Assembly (NCBI GenBank): GCA_030847615.1
Contig: JAUMIR010000002.1
Span: 234,999,809 to 235,063,808, forward strand
Origin: Gambelia wislizenii
Taxonomy: Eukaryota; Chordata; Lepidosauria; Squamata; Crotaphytidae
Length of the DNA: 64,000 nt
Reading direction: 5' to 3'
Position 1 is the first letter of the stretch. The number at the start of each line of letters is the position of its first letter. The position numbers and the translations under genes are program-made. The notes beneath the pieces were generated by a model. That model did no database searches. It was not told the DNA's origin and was given only the letters and a program-made list of their open reading frames with translations. Below are positions 1 through 9,429 of the stretch, one piece after another.

Positions 1-78
1 GATTCCTGGAAAGCACCTGATTAGGAAAGGTTGCTGTAATGCGGGGTTGGCCCCTAATATGAGGCAGCAGCTCCTGAT

Positions 79-225
79 GGATTCCATGTCTGTGGTTCAG
101 TGAATCCACTCTGGGGTTTAGTCTGAACTGGAAAGGGAATATCCAAGGTTCAGCAGCTTGGATAGGTCCTTTAACATTCAGACTAAAATCCAGAGAGAGT
201 TCACTGCCCCCATTGATATGGGAAC
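79..225. repeat. Palindromic MITE-like repeat M1, copy 1
   Basis: The two halves are imperfect inverted repeats: GTGAATCCACTCTGGGGTTT near 100 pairs with the ATTCAGACTAAAATCCAGAG stretch near 175-195. Two further copies in the same orientation lie at 54909-55045 and 58645-58832, which shows it is a dispersed repeat. No coding capacity is visible. The structure suggests a non-autonomous DNA transposon, but no clean target duplication was found and the superfamily is unknown. Confidence 0.5.
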
Positions 226-360
226 TGCCACCTATCACCTTCCTTAGGCAGGGTGAGGTGATCACTTGAAGCAACAGATTTCAGGTGTCATGAAAGGGCA
301 GTAAACTGCTAGTAGACTGGTACCCATGGTTTCAATTATCAGTTGTCGGATAAATATGGA

Positions 361-451
361 CTCTCTAGGCATTTCTTTGGTCCTCCAGTACGACTCTATG
401 GTAACTTCCAGTGGAAATTACCATAGAGTTGTGCTAGAGCTGCCTAGAGAG
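361..451. repeat. Imperfect palindrome, fragment of a dispersed DNA-transposon-like repeat (family D)
   Basis: The left arm (361-404) contains GTACGACTCTATGGTAA and the right arm (418-451) contains TTACCATAGAGTTGTGC. The outer ends CTCTCTAGGC and GCCTAGAGAG also pair. The same CTCTCTAGGCATTTC block recurs at 9437 and near 62850, so this is one member of a repeat family. The short reading frame across it is a by-product of the repeat. Confidence 0.5.
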
Positions 452-734
452 GCAGTCTCTGTCAGGGTGTGCAAGCTAGACCTTCCTGAGCATGTGCAGA
501 GAGTCTTGCTGCACTTGCTGCAAGGCTGAAAATAAATCACTCAGACACAGTGTGTGTGTCTAACTAGAAGCAGTTTACTTAAACATAGCAGTCTTACAGA
601 AGTAGCATAATAACAGAAGGACAAGAAGAGCAAGAGCAAGCAGTACAGTGGATTGCACTGTTATATGTACATATCATGATGGGATATGCAATCACATCAA
701 CATAGCAGGTTCCCAGGCTCCAAGCCTGCTCAAA
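452..734. other. Unassigned intergenic sequence
   Basis: No convincing reading frame, RNA gene or known repeat was recognised. There is a short GT-rich run near 551. Confidence 0.3.
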
Positions 735-742
735 ACATTCCC

Positions 743-988
743 TTGGATTTTCCTTGGGTTTTTTTCAGGGCTGTGAGGCCATGTTCTGGAAGAGTTTATT
801 TCTGATGTTTCGCCTGCATCTGTGGCTGACATCTTCAGATAAGTTTTAGAGAATCTTCCATTTCTCTGAAGATGCCAGCCACAGATGAGGCAAAACACCA
901 GAAATAAACTCTTCCAGATCACGGCCTCACAGCCTGGAAAAAAAACAAGGAAAATCTATGGATGCCAGCCATGAAAGCCTTCAACTTC
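743..988. mobile_element. Short fold-back Penelope-like terminal-repeat insertion
   Basis: Two inverted arms of roughly 100 bp carry the PLE terminal-repeat sequence found at 3740 and 6262 (TTTTCCTTGGG, GAGGCCATGTTCTGGAA, CATCTGTGGCTG). The centre is near 850. The octamer ACATTCCC occurs at 735-742 and again at 989-996, a likely target duplication. The right arm reaches the full PLE end (reverse complement of GTGAAGTTGAAGGC), while the left arm stops at GGATTTTCC. The larger fold-back copy at 56963-57537 has the same asymmetry. Non-coding. Confidence 0.6.
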
Positions 989-1510
989 ACATTCCCATGG
1001 AGATACCAGACTCACAGATACCTTGGCTGGTTCCGTCCCCCGCACATCCGGCATTAGTACCAATTTCAATTTATTCATACAGTCCACAGACCCATCAAAC
1101 AACAGACAAGATGTACATTAATAGATAAGACCATAATACAAAACCAATAAAATTAGGATACGTATTGATAGACTTTTTGGAGTTCATCCAACTTATTCAC
1201 CTATTAACTTCCCTCTAACTGGTCTTAATGACCACAGATAAGAACTTAGCAACTGACAAGGTGATACTAGGACATTTATCCTCTAATAAGAATGACATAG
1301 AACCTCTCCAAACGGCCAGGTAGATGGCATAGCAAGGGAGAAATCAGTTGTTTACGACTCTGAGAATGAAGGATGCAGGATAGTAGGATATGAGACATGG
1401 TTTCCATCTCCTGCAACCCACATGGACAGAGCCTTGATGCAAATGGCAGCCTCGCATATCCACCATACAGCATTGCTGAAGGAAAAACATTACATCTGGC
1501 CTTCATAAAT

Positions 1511-2108
1511 CTCTCTGGCTTTTCTTCGCAAACGAAGATTCAGGAAGGACTCATCCCGCGCTTTCTGCAAGCGCACTGTTGACTAAAAAGGCCAATCCGA
1601 GATAAACAAGTCCGGTTGCAAAAAGCACAGCAGAAGATCTCCTTGGGTGATGTTTTTGGGTTGTGATTCTTTCTGCGTTGTCGTTTCTCTTCAAGACTTG
1701 TTCGGCGTGAGTTCTCAAATAAGGCTGCAGCATTGTGGATAGTGCGTCTCCATGCCTCCCGATGTGAGGCCAGGGCGGACCACTGTTGGTGATCAATTTG
1801 GCCGAGCCTGAGATGTTGTTTCAGGGAGTCCTTGTATCGCTTTTTTGGAGCGCCCCTCTTACGCTGACCCATGGCGAGTTCACCGTAGAGTAGTATTTTT
1901 GGGAGGCAATGGTCCTCCATCCTAGAAACGTGCCCTGCCCAGCGCAGCTGTGTTCTCAATATCATGGCCTCAATGCTGGTGATCCCTGCTTGCTCAAGGA
2001 CAGCAACATTCGTCACATAGTCAGTACAGTGTATATTTAGGATTGTGCGTAGACAGCGCTGATGAAAGCGCTCAAGGAGTCATAGGTGGTGGCGATAGGT
2101 GACCCATG
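1511..2108 (-). mobile_element. Nested LINE 3' fragment (copy 1) with 21-bp target duplication
   Basis: The 21 bases at 1490-1510 recur exactly at 2109-2129. This brackets a 598-bp insertion that splits the host LINE frame; host reading ends in FMKARCN on both sides. The insert encodes the C-terminal part of another LINE protein on the minus strand (2016-1540): LRWAGHVSRM, LPKILLYGEL, KKRYKDSLKQHL, and a final C-x2-C...C cluster (CAFCNRTCLSRIGL). A closely similar copy lies on the + strand at 48222-48690. Heavy 5' truncation is typical of target-primed insertion. Confidence 0.75.
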
Positions 2109-3083
2109 TTACATCTGGCCTTCATAAATAATATGTGATAGATTGGTACAGTCAAGTTCTTTATGTAATCAGCCAGAGCAAATGAACCTGAATATGGTAT
2201 ATGCAATGCACTAGGTGAGCATGACAGAAAGGATTTAGCCTGCAAAATTGCAAAAAGTAATGTCATGAAGTCTTTAACTGTTTTCAAGGCTGTGTCATAA
2301 CCCAGGTTTAGAAGGAAGGATGGTGAAAGCCCAATTGTGCTTGCTTTTTGGGCAATATACTTGGACCATTTGCTTTCATAAGTGTCCATTGCAAGATGGC
2401 TAAGTAGACCCTTACCATGCTTGAAGAGTATGGCTCTAAGCCAAAGTTTCATGGCTGTCTTCCATGTCCTCATAGAGGGAGTGCTTTCCCTTATTTCAAA
2501 CATTAAAACTGAATTAGCAACATATCTTGGCATCTGAAGGAGGGCCCTTGAGAATCTGGCATAAAAATTATCTAGCTCAGAGTTAAACCCCTCAATCCAA
2601 ATTGTAGCTGCAAATAGCAATTTAGCCATAATCTTAGCACCGTAGACCTTAATAGCAGCAAGTACATAATGAGTCCCCTTGGTGTAAAAAAATATTTAAG
2701 ATGATTGTGTTGCTACCTTTGGCTTTGCTAATTGCTGCTGATCTTTGGAAGGACCATAAGATTTTGTGATGAAAAACAAGCCCAAGGTATTGAAAGCTTC
2801 TGACCTGTTCCAGGGGGCAGCCATTTAAACTTCATCTAGATATTGTAAATTTCCTTTCAAAAACAAGAATTTTAGATTTTACAGTATTTATCCTCAGCTC
2901 ATTCTCAGAGCAATAAACAAAATTTCCCTAATACAAGTTTAAACCCCTTTCTAGATCTTGAAATAATTACAATGTCATCAACATAAAGCATAACAGGGAT
3001 TTTCTTATTACCTAATTTGGGTAAGTGGCTATTCTTATCCATCATTGTATCCACTAGATCATTTAGACAGAGGTTAATTACCA

Positions 3084-3168
3084 TTTGTAAGCTGCTCTGA
3101 TAGCCTTTGTGGCTGACGAGAGGGGTATAAATAAATAAATAATAATAATAATAATAATAATAATAATT
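3084..3168 (+). repeat. SINE/LINE-type 3' tail with (TAA)n
   Basis: TTTGTAAGCTGCTCTGATAG and a GGGGTATAAATAAATAA end, followed by about ten TAA units, match the 3' end of the tRNA-derived SINE at 22450-22746. It interrupts the minus-strand LINE frame and is 5'-truncated. Confidence 0.6.
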
Positions 3169-3739
3169 AGGGATGACAGAAGGATACATCCCTGTCTTAT
3201 ACCTCTTATCATGGGTATAACTCTAGAGAGCTGGCCTTGGTTACCACACCTTATACGAAGTTGACTATTATTATATAGTGCCTTAATTAGGCTATAGAGT
3301 CTGGTATCTGTCAATATAGACTCCAACTTGGCCCAGAGCTTGGATCTAGGAATAGAATCAAATGCAGCCTTCAGATCCATAAAAGCTCAGAAGAGCTTAC
3401 TGTGCATAGATCTTGAATATTCCTCTGCAAGGTGTGCAAGAACCAAGCAGTGGTGAGAAGTAGAATAACCTTCTCTAAAGGCTGCTTGGGCCTCAGACAG
3501 AATATTGTTATCATTTAGGAAAGGTCAATCTGTTAGTAAGATAACAAGCATAAAGTTTACCCATAATGGATAACAAGCTTATTGGCCAATAATTTCCAGG
3601 ATCATTAACTTGGCCTTTCATATAGATTGGTACTACTATTGCTACTTTCCAGCTGTTTGGAACCAATCCAGAGTTAATTATCTGGGTAAACAAAGCCACA
3701 AATAGAGGAGCCCACCAGTGGCTATTTGTTTTAATAAAT

Positions 3740-4130
3740 GTGAACTCGAAGGCTTTCACGGCCAGCATCCATAGATTTTCCTTGGGTTTTTTCCCCAGGT
3801 TGTGTTCTGGAAGAGTTTACTTCTGACGTTTCACCTGCATCTGTGGGCTGGCATCTTCAGAGAACTGTTGGGTAGGAGTGTGTGTGGAGTTTATATATTG
3901 TGAACCCCTGTAGGGGAGTATATGTAAATTTGTGTAATTGAATGGTTAGTTTCTGGGTACAGAAATGCAAGGTTCGTTAGTGTCTGTTTGGCTAATGGTT
4001 GGTTGATGGGCCATTATCTGCTGGAAATCCCCTGGTCCCTGGGTGGAATTCCTTTGTAAGTGTTGAGTTTTTGTTCTATTGTTTTTCAAAACCCATTTTG
4101 TGTCCAGGTTGGTTTATAACATGTTCTGCT
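3740..4130 (-). repeat. Left (3') Penelope-like terminal repeat
   Basis: About 350 bp align directly with 6262-6620. Shared landmarks are GGCTTTCACRGCCAGCATCC, GTGAACCCCTG, GGGGAGTATATGTAAATTTG and GTTGATGGGCCATTATCTGC. After TTGTTTTTCAAAA (near 4090) the sequence jumps to CATTTTGTGTCC, skipping the segment that in the right copy lies at about 6625-6770. The minus strand carries a hammerhead-like core (CTGAAGA...GAAACGTCAG) at 3823-3860. Confidence 0.75.
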
Positions 4131-4570
4131 ACTGCTGATTTTTCTGGTTGGCCCAGTCTGCAGTGTCTCTCATGTTCCTTGATTTGTGTTTGCACACTGC
4201 GTTTAGTGGTCACTATGTAAACTTGTCCACAGGTGCATGGTATGTGGTAAACTCCTGCTGCTGTGAGAGGGTCTCTTTTGTCCTTCGCTGAGTGTAGCAT
4301 TTCTTGGATTTTTTTGGTTGGTCTATAGATCGTTTGGAGGTTATGTTTCCTCATAAGTTTCCCTATTCTGTCCGTGACTCTTTTGATGTATGGTAAAAAT
4401 ACCTTCCCTTTGGGTGGCTGTTTTTCTTCATTCCTGTGGTTTTTTCTGGGTCTGGCCACTCTTGTGATGTCTGATCTGGAGTAATCATTAGCCTGTAGTG
4501 CCCAGTTTAGGTGCCTCAGTTCGTCCTCCAGGTAGTGGGGTTCGCAGATCCCTTTTGCATGGTCTACCAA
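4076..4570 (-). pseudogene. Penelope-like GIY-YIG endonuclease domain (defective)
   Basis: In the 164-residue frame, GVYHIPCTCGQVYIV sits at residues 106-120, followed by TTKRSV and KEHERH, then NQPGHKMGF at the end. This matches the GIY-YIG nuclease domain of Penelope-like elements, which cuts target DNA for insertion. The final glycine of the YIG half is valine here. A frame change separates it from the RT frame near 4490-4620. The normal C-terminal extension after the nuclease is missing, although it survives on the minus strand at 6772-6620 (NRKEETLKVNEIWLPVL). Confidence 0.75.
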
Positions 4571-5243
4571 TGTTTTTATTGTGCTTCTTTTTTTGCCCTG
4601 GATGATGATTGGAGTTCTTGTGTGGGAGTTTTCTGTATACCTTGTGGCCTAACCGTTGGTTTGGTTTGCGGGTGACTAGGACATCCAAGAATGGCAGTGT
4701 TCCTCCCTTTTCTTTTTCCATCATGAATTGGATATTTGGGTGGATGCTGTTCAGGTGGTTCAGGAATGAGACCAAATCTTCTTCTCCGTGGTTCCAAATG
4801 GTGAAAGTGTCATCCACATATTGGAACCATGTTGTGGGCTTTTTTGGTGCTGTTTCCAAGGCTTGTTTTTCAAAATGTTCCATGTAAAAGTTTGCTATCA
4901 CTGGGCTCAGGGGGCTGCCCATGGCTACCCCATCTATCTGTTCGTAGAATCTGTTATCCCACTGGAAGTAGCTTGTGGTGAGGCAGTGTTTGAACAAGGC
5001 TGTGATGTCCTCAGGAAATATTTGTTGGATGAGTGCCATGGTGTCCATTATGGGGACTTCGGTGAACAAGGAGACAACATCAAAGCTGATCAGTCTGTCG
5101 CCAGGTTTCAGTTTGATGTTGTTGATTTTTTCTATGAAGTGAGCTGAGTCTTTGATGTAGTGAGGGGTTTGTTCTATGTGGATTTGTAATTGTGTGGCCA
5201 GAAACTTGGCCAATTCATACATGGGGGATCCAATGGTGCTCAC
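4488..5243 (-). pseudogene. Penelope-type reverse transcriptase (core motifs intact)
   Basis: The frame shows motif A as SFDVVSLFTEVP (residues 53-64), motif B as GVAMGSPLSP (105-114) and the catalytic YVDD box (142-145, plus-strand 4809-4820). LPFLDVLVTRK follows. These spellings are characteristic of Penelope-like and telomerase-like RTs and differ from LINE RTs. The frame ends in a Lys/His-rich stretch caused by a frameshift. The upstream YGLPKIHK segment is in another frame near 5280, so the protein is broken on both sides. Confidence 0.8.
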
Positions 5244-5766
5244 TATGGGTCAGAGTGGAATGGAATCCTTGTGGATCTTGGGAAGCCCATACAGTCTTGG
5301 TGGGAGAGCCTCTGATCTGAATAGATTCTGCTGTATGATTGGCTGAATTGTTGTCTCCTTGTTCACCGAAGTCCCCTGCTCTACGTGAGGAGAACCGGCA
5401 GATGCGGAGAGAAATGAGAGAATTCAAGGCATTAGTTTTTCTGGTGATTTTGTTGGTTGGGTCTTGCTTGAGTTTTCTGTATATTGCAGGGTCCAAGAGT
5501 TCCCTTATTTTTTGTCTGTATTTTTCTGTTTCCATGATTACTGTGGCATTGCCTTTGCCTGCTGGGAGAATAATGATTTCTAGGTCTGCATTGAGAACCT
5601 TGATGGCTTTTCTTTCTTTTATGGTTATGTTGCTGGGTGGTGGTTTTGCCTTCCTCAGGATCCTAGTTGTTTCTCCTCTTATCTCTTCTGCCTCTTCCTC
5701 CGGGAGATGGTAGAGGGCAGATTCAACATGGGCAATGATGTCTTCAACTGGTGGTGGTAACTGCAA
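5215..5766 (-). pseudogene. Penelope-like ORF, N-terminal half of the RT region (frameshifted)
   Basis: This piece contains ILRKAKPPPSNITIKERKAI, then VLNADLEIIILPAGKGNATV and LDPAIYRKLKQDPT, the conserved segment preceding the Penelope RT fingers. Further upstream on the minus strand (about 6262-5744) are YREKLFQDTWRLEILRT and NRAWTIINLTEEQLSKEE, also typical of the PLE N-terminus, with stop codons between them. At 5350-5376 the reading is disturbed by an inverted copy of the 27 bases at 5052-5078 (RT motif A). Confidence 0.65.
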
Positions 5767-6261
5767 AATTGCCTCCGTTGGACAGGATGGATGTTTCTTC
5801 TTTTGACAATTGCTCTTCTGTTAGGTTGATAATAGTCCATGCTCTGTTCAGCTGGGGTTTCTGTTGGTGTTTGTTGCATTTCTCAAATTTTTGTTTCTGC
5901 TTTTCAGTGTGAATCACCATATCTTTTTCCATTTTTCTTGTAGGTGAGGTTGTTAATTTTGTCTCAGTCTTAAGAGTTCATTTTTTGACTGATTTTGAGG
6001 TGGAGTGATAATAGCTCCTTGTCTGTGTTGGCCATGTCTTTGCAGGTGGTGTGTATTCTCTCTCATAATCGTGCTTTTCTGTTGTACATCTGGTTAGCCT
6101 GTGGGAATTTTAATGTCCTCTTTGCTGTGAGAAAGTGTGGCATGGTTTCTGTGTCTCTGCATCATAACAAGAAAGTTAACGAACAGAGCAGATGTGCTCT
6201 CCTAGTCCGGAGTATTTCCAGTCTCCAGGTGTCTTGGAACAGTTTCTCCCTGTAGAGATGT

Positions 6262-6809
6262 TCAATGTGAAGTTGAAGGCTTTCACAGCCAGCATCCGTA
6301 GATTTTCCTTGGGTTTTTTTCTGGGCTGTGAGGCCGTGTTCTGGAATAGTTTCCTTCTGACATTTCACCTGCATCTGTGGCTGGCATCTTCAGAGAATGG
6401 TTGGGTAGGAGTGTGTGTGGGGGGTGTTATATACTGTGAACCCCTGTTGGGGAGTATATGTAAATTTGTGTAACTGAATGGTTAGTTTCTGTGTATAGAA
6501 ATGCAAGGTGCATTAGTGTCTGTTTGGCTGGTAGTTGGTTGATGGGCCATTATCTGCTGGGAATCCTCCTGTCCCTGGGTGGAATTCCTTTGTAAGTGTT
6601 GAGTTTTCATTCTATTGTTTTTTAAAACTGGCAGCCAGATTTCATTTACTTTTAGGGTTTCTTCCTTCCTGTTAAAGTTTTCCAGGTGTTTGTGGATTTC
6701 AATAGCTTCTCTGTGCATTCTGACATGATAGTTGTTGGACTGGTCCAGAATTTCAGTGTTTTCAAATAACATTTTGTGTCCATGTTGGTTTATAACATGT
6801 TCTGCGGGG
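6262..6809 (-). repeat. Right (5') Penelope-like terminal repeat
   Basis: Direct repeat of the left pLTR. It also holds the C-terminal coding end of an upstream PLE unit (minus-strand 6772-6482, with REAIEIHKHLENFNRKEETL), as expected for head-to-tail partial tandem copies. Homology with the left copy ends at TATAACATGTTCTGC (6795-6809). A hammerhead-like core lies on the minus strand at 6357-6393. Confidence 0.75.
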
Positions 6810-7150
6810 GTTAGGGCCGCAAGACCCCAGTGAATGTGAAAAAATATTAATAAAAAAATAGGTCATGCCACCGCCCTCCCACAACTCCCCACCCCCTTGC
6901 CGCTTCTCTCCTCCCCCCGCACTCCCAGAACCATCAAGGGGCTTCCAAAGCCCCCTCGCTGTTTCTCTCCTCCCCCCAACCTCCCAGAGCCAGCAAGGGG
7001 GGTTACAAAGCACCTCGCTGCTTCTCTCCTCTCCTCTCCCCTCCCCCGTCGCAACTTTTGGGAGGGTGTGAGGAGGCCCTCCAAAAACCACGAATAATCA
7101 AAACCACAAATGTTAAAGCTGCGAATGTGGTGGTGCAGCTGTATATTGAA
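6810..7150. repeat. Pyrimidine-rich 60-bp tandem repeat and flank
   Basis: Units of about 60 bp begin at 6901, 6961 and, partially, 7021. Each starts with a form of TTCTCTCCTCC and contains CTCCCAGA(A/G)CCA(T/G)CAAGGGG. Several overlapping reading frames on both strands come only from base composition. The flank 7080-7150 (CCACGAATAATCAAAACCAC) looks like old repeat sequence. Confidence 0.5.
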
Positions 7151-7401
7151 AAAAGGAGATGTCCCTACTTTTGTTAGCCCAGCCAGCAATGTTCCAGGAG
7201 ATTAGTCCTAGGCAGAGAGACTCGGGAGCTGGCCAACTTTCAAACTCCCTGACTGGTTGATTCAATTTCATTACTTTAATTTGCTATGATACAGCCATTT
7301 GCTGAGTATTTTGATCTAGTGAAAATCTGGAGAATTGCAAAGGTCAAATGTTGTGGTTAGCTCAGGTTCAGCTGCCATCGGGTTTCTCCCAGTGGTTGGA
7401 T
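7151..7401. other. Unassigned spacer
   Basis: Nothing recognised beyond ordinary AT-rich sequence. Confidence 0.3.
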
Positions 7402-8676
7402 TTATCTCCAGTTCAATGACACTTTAGGCAGAGAGGAAGAAAGGGTCTTCATAGGCCCCCTAGAGGGGGAGGCTGAGTCATGGCTCAGATTGTCTTCCAT
7501 TTGGTTAGATTCCTCTAGAGAAATATTATCATCTTGCAAGTCCAACTTAGGTAACTCCTGTTCTGACCCAAGTGCTTTAGAAAAGCTTAGCATTGTTGTA
7601 GATAGCCTTTTCCATATGTTAGTTTTAACCTCATCTGGCAGTGTGAAGAAGCTTTTAATGAACAATTCCTCAGAAATTTGCTCTTTACTGGAAGATGAAT
7701 TAGACTTGGGACCTAACTATTTTGATTTATTTTCCTGTAGATCAATATCATTTAATTGAGATGGTAAGCCAAAAACATTCTTCTTTAGGAGAAGGGGTCT
7801 TATTGATAGATCTATAAATGAGCACCTTGGGAAGATACCAAAATCATTCAAATGCACCTTTTTCTTCATTATCATCAAGTTTGGAATAAAGGGATTTGTG
7901 AAATGTAATAAAATTCTTGAATAATGTGCAGATGAATATAACACTTCAACTGATAAGAGTTTTATAAATCTTATTTTTAAAAGTTGTCTTCAGTGGGTAC
8001 TGGCCTTGGAGACCAAATTCCAACAAGGAAAAAAACCATTAAAAGGGAAAATATCTAATATCACCTTATTGGCTTGTAAAGATAGACAATAGTAAATTTC
8101 TTTAGTAGTTAGCTTATTTGAAGCTTTGAAGGAATGTAACTCTGCAGCTAAACTATTTTCCAGTTGCTGTCTTGAACTAACTCTGGAATTCATCACAGTT
8201 GGACTAGGTGACTTCTGCTTGTTATAATAACTAAGGTCTGGGAATCTTGGTACAAGGGATGGAGTCAAATGAGTCCTGGTACCAAGAACCTCTGCCAATT
8301 TAGTACCAATAAAGTGCAATGTCTGGGCAGTCAGCATACATTGCTCTGAAAGCAACTTTAAGTATGGTACAGATGGACAAGAATGTTCCTTTAAGGATGC
8401 AGCTGGATGCAGTGATGGTTCATCAACCAGTAAGTTTGGCAGCCCCCTTACTTCTTCCCCTAACTTCTCCAGAGGTGCAAAACTATTCTGTGATGAAACC
8501 TCCAATGTGGAGGGAGATTTTGGAGTGACAAATTCTTCAATACTGCACTGCTTGAGTACGGTCGAGCTACACTTGTCAGTGGGAGAGGGCTGCTTTTTCC
8601 TCCTTTTACTCAAAATAGTCTCAGCTTGGTTACTTGGTAGTGCTGGAGAAACAGCCCTTTTCTTCCCCTTAGCCAT
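7402..8676 (-). pseudogene. Single-frame pseudo-ORF of about 425 codons, possibly a LINE ORF1
   Basis: Three minus-strand stretches (8676-7990, 7944-7717, 7665-7402) lie in one frame and are separated only by two stop regions; the first stop is a TGA at 7990-7992. The start at 8676 reads MAKGKKRAV and is followed by a basic, Ser/Pro-rich low-complexity region (ILSKRRKKQPSP). A more ordered part, VPYLKLLSEQCMLTAQTL, comes next, and later pieces include PRCSFIDLSIRPLLLKKN. I do not recognise a host family. A basic N-terminus and the shared strand with the LINE at 1055-3739 suggest a LINE ORF1, whose link would have been cut by the Penelope-like insertion. A decayed single-copy gene remains possible. 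Confidence 0.45.
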
Positions 8677-8699
8677 TGTTGGTACAAAGTAAAAGCAGA

Positions 8700-9429
8700 G
8701 TAACTCTTCCCCTCTGCCTTACAATACACTTATATAGAGCCACATCTCCAGGTCAATGACCTCAATATGTTTATATATGAGTATATGTGTCTTTGTCAGC
8801 ACTCACAAAAGACTCCCAGAAAGTATCCACAACACCAGATATGGTAAATGACACTGAGCAGTACTCCTCAGATGAAAATTACTTTTCCGAGTAGTAGGAG
8901 ATTGCTTGGAAGGATACAACAAGCAAGCAAACCAGCAAAGAGCAATAAGGAAAATTCCTTAGGTCCTTAAAAAGTAACAATGAGAGGGAGGTTTTATCGA
9001 GACAGGCAGCTGGACTAAATAAAGATTCTTTACAACTTTACAGACTTGCTTGGTGGCTACTCCCAAATAACTTTTAGGAGTATTTCCGCTTATGCCATGA
9101 TAGCAAGCTGCAATAGTCCCACAGTTCTAAACAAGTCAGATTAAAGCTCTGCCAAAACAGATAAATTAAATGGCAAAAGAAACAATCCTTAAAACAAGTT
9201 GAGGCTTGAAGGATTGAATAAAATAGTCCACCAAAGAAAATTAAAATATTTAACAACCAGATAAAACCAGATAAAACATATTAAAACAACAACACCAGTG
9301 AAGCTACTTGGAGTGTACCTACCGCCTCTTCTGCATTAGTACAATAATAGTCAACTCCAGCTGTGTGTTTAGGTCACTATGGCCTCTACCAGTCACAGCT
9401 CACTTTGCTGTAAAAATCTATACACACAA
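8700..9429. other. Unassigned AT-rich sequence upstream of the pseudo-ORF
   Basis: No supported gene or repeat family was seen. If 7402-8676 is a LINE ORF1, part of this may be its 5' untranslated region; this is inference. Confidence 0.25.

Larger units (their letters stand above)
1055..3739 (-). mobile_element. 5'-truncated non-LTR retrotransposon (LINE), interrupted by three other repeats
   Basis: Minus-strand reading frames between 3739 and 1276 carry a degenerate LINE reverse transcriptase and a Cys/His-rich C-terminal part. An AT-rich 3' region follows, ending near 1055 in a run like TGAATAAATTGAAATTGG, which resembles LINE 3' ends. The body is interrupted by a second LINE fragment (1511-2108) and a SINE-like tail (3084-3168). 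Its 5' side is cut at 3740 by a Penelope-like element. The LINE clade was not determined; the RT motifs do not look like the CR1 or L2 copies elsewhere in this window. The pseudo-ORF at 7402-8676, on the same strand beyond the PLE, could be its ORF1. Confidence 0.65.
1276..3739 (-). pseudogene. Broken LINE ORF2: reverse transcriptase and C-terminal Cys/His region
   Basis: Reading from 3739 downwards, the pieces contain finger/palm motifs such as NSWKVAIVVPIY and GNYWPISLLS, then motif A (DLKAAFDSIPRSKLW), then GIRQGC, then the catalytic YVDD box (VMLYVDDIVII, near 2970). A long connection domain at 2629-2072 follows. After the nested insertion, CPCGLQEMETMSHILLSC (near 1420) gives a C-x-C...H-x4-C cluster of the type seen at LINE C-termini. 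Frames change between pieces and stop codons occur, so this copy cannot make a working protein. The N-terminal endonuclease was not seen. Confidence 0.65.
3740..6809 (-). mobile_element. Penelope-like retroelement with direct terminal repeats (pLTRs)
   Basis: A minus-strand coding region (about 6262-4076) with a Penelope-type RT followed by a GIY-YIG endonuclease lies between two direct repeats of the same terminal sequence. The left one (3740-about 4130) and the right one (6262-6809) both start GTGAA, then TCGAAGG or TTGAAGG, then CTTTCAC. Such pLTRs are known for Penelope-like elements, which often sit as partial tandem copies. The right repeat also includes the 3' end of the coding region, as expected from a head-to-tail arrangement. 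The left repeat lacks about 145 bp of this. Frameshifts and stops make the copy dead. The element cuts a minus-strand LINE at its left edge. Confidence 0.8.

Noticed and set aside
6762..7189. Gly/Pro/Arg-rich proteins on both strands
   Set aside because: Open in four frames because of the 60-bp GC-rich tandem repeat.
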